64,000 nucleotides of DNA from a virus. Each line of letters starts with the position of its first letter. The first letter of the stretch is position 1. The DNA lies in IMG/VR virus record IMGVR_UViG_3300032236_000109, positions 1 to 64,000 of that record, one strand, 5' to 3'. A program made the position numbers and the translations under genes. Shown here piece by piece: positions 49,004 through 54,494 of this stretch. The notes below the pieces were generated by a model. It saw only the letters and a program-made list of their open reading frames with translations. It made no database searches and was not told where the DNA came from.

Positions 49004-49284
49004 ACTGTTTCCCTTTCGTCAATGACTGATTGCTGCCATACATTTATTGCATCCCAATTGATGCCTATTTCTGGATTTCCGTATTTATCCATCATCTCCA
49101 AAACAGATTGTGCTTCCTCATCTGTCAAAGTGATGTATTCTCCGTCTCCCGCATAGTATTCTTGGACGTCCTCAATATGCCACCAGTCCGCATGCCAATT
49201 AGGATCAGTAAGACGGATAATGTCTCTAGGATCAGGGATAGCCTGACCCTCTGGTAGATCAAATTCAACGATAACTTTAGGCAT
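49000..49284 (-). CDS. Small acidic hypothetical protein (94 aa)
   Basis: MPKVIVEFDLPEGQAIPDPR, then Trp/His-rich WHADWWHIEDVQEYYAG and a TLTDEEAQSVLEMMDKYG segment. Acidic overall. Overlaps neighbours at both ends. Function unknown. Confidence 0.55.
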   Translation of the reverse strand: MPKVIVEFDLPEGQAIPDPRDIIRLTDPNWHADWWHIEDVQEYYAGDGEYITLTDEEAQSVLEMMDKYGNPEIGINWDAINVWQQSVIDERETV

Positions 49285-49453
49285 TTTCTGTCTCCTTTAC
49301 TTCTTCAATATCGTAAATTTCCCAGTCAATATCTACTGGCTCGTCATCGAGATCAGCGTCCCATGCCTTTTCTCTTGCTTCTTCCCAGCTATTTGCTTCT
49401 ACTTCTATCAAGAAGTATTCTTTTTTAATAACCCATCCTTTGTATATAGCCAT
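49277..49453 (-). CDS. Small acidic protein, E-rich paralogue 2 (58 aa)
   Basis: ATG at 49453 sits after GAGGAGAATTGAA, the junction cassette shared with 49646. MAIYKGWVIKKEYFLIEVEA, then SWEEAREKAWDADLDDEPVD. Same plan as 48827-49003: strand pair then acidic helix. Ends KETENA, encoded by the second junction cassette. Confidence 0.57.
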   Translation of the reverse strand: MAIYKGWVIKKEYFLIEVEANSWEEAREKAWDADLDDEPVDIDWEIYDIEEVKETENA

Positions 49454-49454
49454 T

Positions 49455-49646
49455 TCAATTCTCCTCAAATCCAAGGTAATCAATAAGTTCTTGTTCAATA
49501 GCAAAATACAAAGCCTGACCTTTTTCTGTATTTCTAGTGCCGCCAATATTGTCTGGATCGGGTTCTATATATTCTCTATCCGTATCTAACGACACTTCTC
49601 TAACTACTGCCCAATATACTGCGTCTGCCATGTCATAAACATTCAT
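49455..49646 (-). CDS. Small hypothetical protein (63 aa)
   Basis: ATG at 49646 after GAGGAGAATTGAA. MNVYDMADAVYWAVVREVSL, then EKGQALYFAIEQELIDYLGF: helical, acidic. Ends FEEN and its stop is part of the same cassette as the next gene's start. Confidence 0.55.
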   Translation of the reverse strand: MNVYDMADAVYWAVVREVSLDTDREYIEPDPDNIGGTRNTEKGQALYFAIEQELIDYLGFEEN

Positions 49647-49647
49647 T

Positions 49648-49854
49648 TCAATTCTCCTCAATTTCAGTAATTACAAAACTATCTGCAACAATTGCGCCGA
49701 CCTTTAATGGCTCTCCGTCCATGTAAAAGAAAATCTTTTCGTCTGCGTAATCCTCTTTACCATCCCAATCACCTAATGCAATAGTGACTGGATAGATATT
49801 ATCGGGTTCGTCCGTCCAATAGCCCTCGCAATACTTGGTCTGGTATTTAGACAT
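49648..49854 (-). CDS. Small acidic hypothetical protein (68 aa)
   Basis: ATG at 49854 after GGAGACAG, inside the junction cassette shared with 49284. MSKYQTKYCEGYWTDEPDNI, then DWDGKEDYADEKIFFYMDGE: beta-rich, acidic. Ends IEEN. No family recognised. Confidence 0.55.
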   Translation of the reverse strand: MSKYQTKYCEGYWTDEPDNIYPVTIALGDWDGKEDYADEKIFFYMDGEPLKVGAIVADSFVITEIEEN

Positions 49855-50023
49855 TTTCTGTCTCCTTTTCCCATTGTTTAACTTGCATATAAACATTCTG
49901 AATGTATCCGCAGAATGGTATTGCCTTGCACATTTCTACTGCTTCAAACTGATCTTCGGCTAAAAATTCCTCATATTTATAACCTTCTGAATCATGGTGA
50001 TACTCAATCAAATAGTAATTCAT
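49847..50023 (-). CDS. Small acidic protein, E-rich paralogue 3 (58 aa)
   Basis: MNYYLIEYHHDSEGYKYEEF, then LAEDQFEAVEMCKAIPFCGY: same plan as the proteins at 48827 and 49277. Two cysteines. Start overlaps the upstream stop (ATGA) after GGGGGAGG. Ends KETENV, from the junction cassette. Confidence 0.55.
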   Translation of the reverse strand: MNYYLIEYHHDSEGYKYEEFLAEDQFEAVEMCKAIPFCGYIQNVYMQVKQWEKETENV

Positions 50024-50169
50024 AATTCCTCCCCCATAAGTAAAGTAATCAATACTCCGCTAAACAACATCCCAAATACTAAAAACCAATTTACTGCGTA
50101 GAGCTGCGTCTGTCCATAAAAACAAGTTATAAATATAAGCCCGTATATAAAAAACAACAGTCTATTCAT
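50020..50169 (-). CDS. Small two-helix membrane protein (49 aa)
   Basis: MNRLLFFIYGLIFITCFYGQ, then WFLVFGMLFSGVLITLLMGE: two transmembrane helices with a short TQLYAV turn. AAGGATAAG upstream. Function unknown; an early membrane effector is possible. Confidence 0.52.
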   Translation of the reverse strand: MNRLLFFIYGLIFITCFYGQTQLYAVNWFLVFGMLFSGVLITLLMGEEL

Positions 50170-50173
50170 GGTC

Positions 50174-50428
50174 TTATCCTTCACGAGCTAAGCGAACATA
50201 AGGTCTAACAAAACCTTTGCATGGGATTGAGGACTTAGGTTCATCCACGAAAACCCGTTCTGCTAAATCGGATGGTCTCAAAAACTTATGGCGTTCCTCT
50301 GACATAATTTGATCAATCAATTCATTCAATGGTTGGTTTACTAATCCAAATTCAGGATTGAGCTTTCCGTTAATCATCGGTTTACGGGCTAATGCTTTGA
50401 GTTTGTTTTGGTTCTTAATGCTCAACAT
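50174..50428 (-). CDS. Small basic hypothetical protein (84 aa)
   Basis: MLSIKNQNKLKALARKPMIN, then LNELIDQIMSEERHKFLRPS and SIPCKGFVRPYVRLAREG. Mixed charge, basic ends. Starts after the only sizeable gap in this operon, behind the 18-nt leader repeat, so it may have its own promoter. No family recognised. Confidence 0.57.
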   Translation of the reverse strand: MLSIKNQNKLKALARKPMINGKLNPEFGLVNQPLNELIDQIMSEERHKFLRPSDLAERVFVDEPKSSIPCKGFVRPYVRLAREG

Positions 50429-50612
50429 GGTAAATCTCCTATAAAAGCCTGACCCTCAATAGCAAAATGCTACCTTGCGTCTCAGCTAAAGTTAAAAAAT
50501 AATTCTCAACACTTAAGTGATGAATTCATACCCCCGTTAATTCAACGGGTAAAACATAGGGTAAACCCTACTCCAAAATACCCCCTTTAAATGAGGTATT
50601 TCAGGGAAGTGT
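50429..50612 (-). promoter_or_regulatory. Intra-operon gap with leader repeat, hairpin and TAGGGTAAACCCTA palindrome
   Basis: 184 bases without a gene. Contains the second copy of the 18-nt leader repeat (50444-50461), a TAGCA-TTT-TGCTA hairpin just upstream on the minus strand, CCCGTT/AACGGG (50533-50549) and the perfect palindrome TAGGGTAAACCCTA (50557-50570), also found in the hub at 42599. Probably an internal control point. No clean promoter hexamers recognised. Confidence 0.5.
50444..50461 (-). repeat. 18-nt leader repeat, copy 2
   Basis: Exact copy of 47748-47765, placed about 15 bases upstream of the start at 50428, followed by an AGGAG site. Confidence 0.6.
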
Positions 50613-50819
50613 CTATTCTGTGAAAAAATCCTCTTCTTTCCCGTTCATGGTTGTGCCATCCCGCCAAGTAAGCCCTATGGTGTGGTCATTCTGTAAGCAC
50701 GTTATATTCCACCACTGCTCCCCATCGTCATAAAAGCCCGTAAACACTTCATAGCCCTTGTGATGCTGGAATACCCTCTTGCCCTCTGCTAGTGCCGCTT
50801 TAATCTCGCTTAGTGTCAT
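50613..50819 (-). CDS. Small hypothetical protein (68 aa)
   Basis: MTLSEIKAALAEGKRVFQHH, then GYEVFTGFYDDGEQWWNITC and GLTWRDGTTMNGKEEDFF. An N-terminal helix and a small beta sheet; Trp-rich. Ends before the gap at 50612. No family recognised. Confidence 0.57.
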   Translation of the reverse strand: MTLSEIKAALAEGKRVFQHHKGYEVFTGFYDDGEQWWNITCLQNDHTIGLTWRDGTTMNGKEEDFFTE

Positions 50820-50968
50820 TTCAAACCCCTATTAAAGTTTTGCAAATACTCCATGATCGGTAAAACTTGGTATTTCTTAAGGTTTACTGCCTGCGCTACT
50901 TTCTCGCTGAATGTTTCCAATACTGCTACCTTATCGGCTCGCCTAACAATTACCCATGATGTAGTCAT
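50816..50968 (-). CDS. Small hypothetical protein (50 aa)
   Basis: MTTSWVIVRRADKVAVLETF, then EKVAQAVNLKKYQVLPIMEY. Alpha/beta, basic. Start after TAGGGGCTTGAA, stop within TAGGGGTTTGAAATGA, two near-identical junction cassettes. I recall similar short proteins in other phage operons. Confidence 0.57.
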   Translation of the reverse strand: MTTSWVIVRRADKVAVLETFSEKVAQAVNLKKYQVLPIMEYLQNFNRGLK

Positions 50969-51075
50969 TTCAAGCCCCTATAAATGGCTATAAACTCGGC
51001 TACTTGCTGGGCGGTCAATATGCCCTTAGCGTAAGCCCTTGTAAGTGTGTAGTGTGTCCACTGGTGGTTTGTCAT
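50965..51075 (-). CDS. Tiny hypothetical protein (36 aa)
   Basis: MTNHQWTHYTLTRAYAKGIL then TAQQVAEFIAIYRGLK: two short helices. ATGA overlaps at both ends. Ends YRGLK, close to the NRGLK end of the next gene because of the repeated junction. Confidence 0.45.
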   Translation of the reverse strand: MTNHQWTHYTLTRAYAKGILTAQQVAEFIAIYRGLK

Positions 51076-51443
51076 GCTGTAATCTCCTCTAGGTTTACTG
51101 CTTCGGCTGTAATCTTTTCAATCTGGAAGGTATAAATACAATCCCACAATTGAATGTCTGCTTCTTTCCATGATTCAATTTCCCATTCTGCGGCTTTGCA
51201 GCCGTCTGCATTTTCCATAATTGAAATATCTACTCTGCCCGCTTCATCACAAGAATTCAGCTCCATGCAGCTACTATCGCCGCCTGTAAAGTCTAAGAGC
51301 TGCTGCAAAAGCCCGTCTAGGGTCTCTGCCTTGAATAGCTGGTTTCCGTCAATAATCCCGCCAGTGTGCGGAATGCATCCCTCTTGATAGATATCTTCCT
51401 CGTAAAACTTTACCCATCCATTAGCTTGATAGTATGTGTTCAT
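51072..51443 (-). CDS. Hypothetical acidic protein (123 aa)
   Basis: MNTYYQANGWVKFYEEDIYQ, GGIIDGNQLFKAETLDGLLQ, then EADIQLWDCIYTFQIEKITA. Acidic alpha/beta protein with four cysteines not in a recognisable motif. Overlaps neighbours by ATGA. Function unknown. Confidence 0.57.
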   Translation of the reverse strand: MNTYYQANGWVKFYEEDIYQEGCIPHTGGIIDGNQLFKAETLDGLLQQLLDFTGGDSSCMELNSCDEAGRVDISIMENADGCKAAEWEIESWKEADIQLWDCIYTFQIEKITAEAVNLEEITA

Positions 51444-51646
51444 GCTGCTTCCTCGCTTTCGTTGTAGTCTTCTCGTTCAATGCTGCGTAATTCGTCTAGC
51501 TCGTTTAAGTAGATTTGTAATTCATCGTTTAAGGCTTCTGGTAGGTCTGGCGCTAAATCCTCTACCATTCCATCATTCCAAATTGCAATAACCTTGTATT
51601 CAATAATTCCAAAATCCCCGTCTGCTATTGTGTTGGTTCTTTTCAT
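51440..51646 (-). CDS. Small acidic hypothetical protein (68 aa)
   Basis: MKRTNTIADGDFGIIEYKVI, then LPEALNDELQIYLNELDELR and SIEREDYNESEEAA. Short beta part followed by a strongly acidic helix. Stop shares GCAGCATGA with the neighbouring junction. Confidence 0.55.
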   Translation of the reverse strand: MKRTNTIADGDFGIIEYKVIAIWNDGMVEDLAPDLPEALNDELQIYLNELDELRSIEREDYNESEEAA

Positions 51647-51996
51647 GCTGCACCCTCCTCTTGTGGGTCAAATTGCTCCAAATATTCAACATCATCAGGA
51701 TGTAGGCTATCCCTGTCTAAGTCTTGAAGATCAAAAATGAATCCTTCTTCTCCGCTATAAGGCAAGGAATGCCAAACTTCTAGCGTGTCAGGTGTGCCGC
51801 TACATAGCATGGCTACTTGATACTCGCTATTAACTAGGAAAACATAGCCCGAATTCATGTTAAAAGCTGGGCGCACTTCGTTATCCCAAAAATCGGACGG
51901 AAGCCCGCTTTCATTCCATGCGTGAAGGATCTTTTCCAGCTCTACCCGTTCACGATAGCCAAATTTACTCAAGTCCTCTGTATATGCGTTTTGCAT
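51643..51996 (-). CDS. Hypothetical acidic protein (117 aa)
   Basis: MQNAYTEDLSKFGYRERVEL, then SGYVFLVNSEYQVAMLCSGT and DRDSLHPDDVEYLEQFDPQE. Alpha then beta then acidic tail. No family recognised; net charge very negative, as for most genes of this operon. Confidence 0.57.
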   Translation of the reverse strand: MQNAYTEDLSKFGYRERVELEKILHAWNESGLPSDFWDNEVRPAFNMNSGYVFLVNSEYQVAMLCSGTPDTLEVWHSLPYSGEEGFIFDLQDLDRDSLHPDDVEYLEQFDPQEEGAA

Positions 51997-51998
51997 AA

Positions 51999-52307
51999 TT
52001 AAGCCGCCTTTCTGATTTGTACGTCATTGAATCGGACTGCATCTAAACCTCTTATAAAAGCATGCATAGCGTTAAATAACTCCCGCTTTGTTGTGTGATA
52101 GCTTATAAGTGGAGTATTTACCCCGCCACTTGTGTTGCTCATGCGATGCAAACAAACTCCCCCGTATGCGTGGCTTATATGATAGTTGCCAATATTGGCG
52201 CAAAATTTTCCGTTTTGATCCTTAGAATATGGCTCCAATGGGCTATTAGTTAGCTCGTTCAAGTATGTTGCTAGACTGTCCAGTTGTTTATCTGTGATTC
52301 TTTGCAA
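51999..52307 (-). CDS. Hypothetical protein (102 aa)
   Basis: MQRITDKQLDSLATYLNELT, then HISHAYGGVCLHRMSNTSGG and KRELFNAMHAFIRGLDAVRF. I recall the plan (RITDKQL...LN...Y..SHAYGG..L..) from other phage and plasmid small proteins. Alpha/beta, near neutral. Function unknown. Confidence 0.6.
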   Translation of the reverse strand: MQRITDKQLDSLATYLNELTNSPLEPYSKDQNGKFCANIGNYHISHAYGGVCLHRMSNTSGGVNTPLISYHTTKRELFNAMHAFIRGLDAVRFNDVQIRKAA

Positions 52308-52326
52308 GATAATTCTCCTCGGTTTA

Positions 52327-52503
52327 TTAGTTTGTTGCGGTTTTTTGGTCGGCTGCGCTGCGCTTTTCTGCTGCCGTATTTACTTGGTTGATGATTCTAA
52401 GCCCGCCATTACTCCAGCCAATGGCTGAAGCTCTGGCATCCTTCAAAGTCTTAAAACTATGGATAGTGCCGTCTGCTGCTTTAATGGTGTATTTAATTGC
52501 CAT
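52327..52503 (-). CDS. Small hypothetical protein (58 aa)
   Basis: ATG at 52503 with AAGGAG seven bases upstream; an earlier in-frame start lacks this. MAIKYTIKAADGTIHSFKTL, then RASAIGWSNGGLRIINQVNT: short beta-rich domain, basic C-terminus. No family recognised. Confidence 0.55.
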   Translation of the reverse strand: MAIKYTIKAADGTIHSFKTLKDARASAIGWSNGGLRIINQVNTAAEKRSAADQKTATN

Positions 52504-52576
52504 AATCACTCCTTCAATTGTTGATCTCATCAGTAAGGGCTTAACCCTCAGACGGGATTGCTCCCGTTTCGATCTG

Positions 52577-52801
52577 TTAAGCGTGTTGCAGTTGCCATAC
52601 TGCTTCTGCTTCTGCTTGCTCTTTTAAAAGCCCGTCATAATGCTTAATCCAGTCTAAACAGTCAGATACGCTAGTAAGATATACGCATCCATTAGGGTGC
52701 ATTAGTGCGTATGGGTTTGTAGATGGAAAATCTCTGCTAGTCTTTAAGTCAATGTAATAAGTAGCGTATTCGGTCTGAATGGTTGCGGTAAATGTTTTCA
52801 T
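52577..52801 (-). CDS. First gene of the right minus-strand operon (74 aa)
   Basis: MKTFTATIQTEYATYYIDLK, then CVYLTSVSDCLDWIKHYDGL: small alpha/beta protein with two cysteines. AAGGAG ten bases upstream. Its promoter must lie between here and the terminator at 52922, the area holding the FNR-like box. Confidence 0.58.
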   Translation of the reverse strand: MKTFTATIQTEYATYYIDLKTSRDFPSTNPYALMHPNGCVYLTSVSDCLDWIKHYDGLLKEQAEAEAVWQLQHA

Positions 52802-52872
52802 GGTATAGCTCCTTCATGGTTGTGGGTTGTGCTGCTATGTATGAATTAGATCACCAGTAAATAGACAAAATC

Positions 52873-52886
52873 TTGACCTAGATCAA
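52873..52886 (-). promoter_or_regulatory. FNR/CRP-type box upstream of the right minus-strand operon
   Basis: TTGACCTAGATCAA matches the FNR consensus TTGAT-N4-ATCAA at nine of ten positions. It lies 72 bases upstream of the first start codon of the operon. CRP/FNR-family proteins are widespread in the presumed hosts. Chance occurrence is possible; no unambiguous -10 was found nearby. Confidence 0.4.
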
Positions 52887-52921
52887 GAAAATGACAAATA
52901 GTTTTCCACAATGTGAGAAAG

Positions 52922-52948
52922 TTTAAGAAAAGCGGGTTATTAGCCCGC
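52922..52948 (-). terminator. Intrinsic terminator after the TTG-start small gene
   Basis: On the minus strand GCGGG-CTAATAA-CCCGC followed by TTTTCTT. It ends the transcript of 52958-53113 and insulates the operon promoter downstream. Confidence 0.78.
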
Positions 52949-52957
52949 CTTCCTTTG

Positions 52958-53113
52958 CTACTTGCTACGGATTAGGTCATGCGATCTTAGCAAGGCACAA
53001 GCAAATAACTCTTTGGCTAAGTCTGGCATCTCCTGATACTTTGGATCATCCTCAAATACTGTCGCCAGCGTGTCTAGTGCTAATTGAATCTCTTGTTCTG
53101 TGTATGTGTTCAA
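52958..53113 (-). CDS. Small hypothetical protein with TTG start (51 aa)
   Basis: Read from TTG at 53113 (GGAG ten bases upstream), ending just before the terminator. NTYTEQEIQLALDTLATVFE, then PDLAKELFACALLRSHDLIR: a well-formed helical protein. Monocistronic on the minus strand, divergent from the terminase operon. No ATG fits; TTG is also used at 28315. Confidence 0.55.
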   Translation of the reverse strand: MNTYTEQEIQLALDTLATVFEDDPKYQEMPDLAKELFACALLRSHDLIRSK

Positions 53114-53405
53114 GATGTTAATTCTCCAGTTGTTTAAGGTTGCGGTATTGCTTCCTTAACTACAAGACGATTGAAAACCCCAAAAGTCAGGGCAAGATAC
53201 AAAATATTTTTTCGGCTGCCTAGGGGTTTTCTGCTGCAAAAAGTCGGGGCGCTGCCGTCATCCTGACAAATTTAAAAGCCCGCTATTTGTTCCGACTGGA
53301 TAGCTTGGATCAATCTCATGTAAGGGAAGATAGAGTTCATAGAGGGAATATAAGAGGGTAAGTATCTGCCTAGAGTTAAAGCATGACATCCTAGTGCATC
53401 ATTAC

Positions 53406-53439
53406 TACTGTGTTTATATACAGTAATCTATGCTATCAT
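53406..53439 (+). promoter_or_regulatory. LexA (SOS) box over an extended -10 promoter of the terminase operon
   Basis: TACTGTGTTTATATACAGTA (53406-53425) differs from the E. coli LexA consensus at two central positions only. TGCTATCAT (53431-53439) is an extended -10, predicting a start near 53446. The box covers the -35 side, the usual place for repression. The stretch 53114-53405 before it has no gene and no other feature that I can support. Confidence 0.78.
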
Positions 53440-53468
53440 CTAGCTATACTCAATTCATACCCTATTCA

Positions 53469-54161
53469 ATGAGACTGCCGAAGTTAAGTAAAGCCCAAAT
53501 AAAAGAAAGCCTAGAGCAGACGCCAGCTCATGTCATTCTAGCGGGTAAGAGACAGCTAACCCATAAGCAGAAGCAATATTGCAAAGGGATTGTAGAGGGA
53601 TTGACCAAGACAGAAGCCTATGCAAGAGCTTACAAACACAAGGGAAAGCGTAAAACAATGTCAGACAATGCTAGCAGACTGAGCAACGATAGCAGAATAA
53701 AAGCAGAGGTCGAAGCTCTAGAGAGGGCTAAACAGTTCGAAGCGATGTATTCTCTTGGACAATTAAGGACACTTGTTATTTCACAATTGACAAAGGAAGC
53801 AGTCGATCCCCAGTCCAAGCCCGCAGAACGGATTAGCGCACTGTCTAAGCTAGGACAAGTCGCAGAGCTCGGAGTATTCGTAGCACGCACTGAGACCAAG
53901 ATCATCAAGGATAGTGAGACCGCTAAGAATGAACTAATGGAGCAGCTTAAGCAAGCCCTAGCAGATGACGCAAGGACAATAGACTCAGATGTCGATGAGC
54001 TAATGGCACAGATCAACAAGCCCGCCGCCATCGCAGATGCCGACCCAGCGACCCCACCTATCCCCGACCCCACCTCTGAGCAAATTGACGGGTCCCCTGC
54101 ATTACATAGTACTCCAGACAAACGATCCGTAGAGACAGACAAACAATCCCATGACGCATAA
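53469..54161 (+). CDS. terS: Terminase small subunit
   Basis: 230 residues from ATG 53469, the first after the predicted transcription start; the earlier in-frame ATG at 53430 lies inside the promoter. KRQLTHKQKQYCKGIVEGLT, then KTEAYARAYKHKGKRKTMSD and NASRLSNDSRIKAEVEAL form the DNA-binding HTH of small terminases. Helical oligomerisation region ~90-150, Pro/Asp-rich tail. Binds the packaging start and loads the large subunit two genes on. Confidence 0.82.
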   Translation: MRLPKLSKAQIKESLEQTPAHVILAGKRQLTHKQKQYCKGIVEGLTKTEAYARAYKHKGKRKTMSDNASRLSNDSRIKAEVEALERAKQFEAMYSLGQLRTLVISQLTKEAVDPQSKPAERISALSKLGQVAELGVFVARTETKIIKDSETAKNELMEQLKQALADDARTIDSDVDELMAQINKPAAIADADPATPPIPDPTSEQIDGSPALHSTPDKRSVETDKQSHDA

Positions 54162-54184
54162 TTCCTGTTGCAAAAAAACAACGC

Positions 54185-54199
54185 TGTCAACGGTTGACA
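54185..54199. promoter_or_regulatory. Perfect TGTCAACGGTTGACA palindrome, second copy of the hub motif
   Basis: Lies between the terminase small subunit and the wHTH gene. Shares 17 of 18 bases (GCTGTCAACGG-y-TGACA core) with 42616-42633. TTGACA within it could serve as a -35 but no -10 stands at the right distance, so I treat it as a protein-binding site. The remainder of 54162-54263 holds a C-run/G-run pair and a T-run. Confidence 0.6.
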
Positions 54200-54263
54200 C
54201 TTTTTATAGGGAAAGGCACCCCCTTGTGTTTCTAAACGCATAGGGTGGGGGGTATATTTTTTT

Positions 54264-54494
54264 ATGACAGAGAAACAGGCTTACATCTACGACATCATTA
54301 ATAAGTGGTGGATTAAACATGGGTTCGCCCCCTCTATAGATGACATCATGGATATCACTGGAGATAAGGGTAGAGGGAACGTTCATAGGACAATGAAGAG
54401 ATTAGTAGAGTTAGGGCATTGCAAGATGCTACCCCGCCGGGCGAGGAGTATTCGTCCCTCTTATCTTAGAGTGAATAAACTGGACGCTGAATGA
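54264..54494 (+). CDS. LexA N-terminal-domain-like winged-helix protein (76 aa)
   Basis: MTEKQAYIYDIINKWWIKHG, then FAPSIDDIMDITG and RGNVHRTMKRLVELGHCKML: the three-helix-plus-wing fold of the LexA DNA-binding domain (LTxxQ..IL.FI...G..PS..EI), without the autoprotease domain. Could bind a LexA-like operator, such as the box at 53406, or a phage palindrome. ATGA-coupled to the terminase large subunit. Confidence 0.75.
   Translation: MTEKQAYIYDIINKWWIKHGFAPSIDDIMDITGDKGRGNVHRTMKRLVELGHCKMLPRRARSIRPSYLRVNKLDAE

Noticed and set aside
54194-54222. TTGACA in the second palindrome as a promoter -35
   Set aside because: No -10-like hexamer at 16-18 bases; the sequence there is C-rich.
53630-54241. 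203-residue minus-strand frame opposite the terminase small subunit
   Set aside because: Low-complexity Ser/Ala product with no ribosome site; the opposite strand carries a recognisable terminase gene with promoter.
54216-54262. C-run/G-run pair followed by TATATTTTTTT as an intrinsic terminator between terS and the wHTH gene
   Set aside because: Loop would be over 20 bases and the T-run abuts the next start codon; it may be a coincidence of the G-run.
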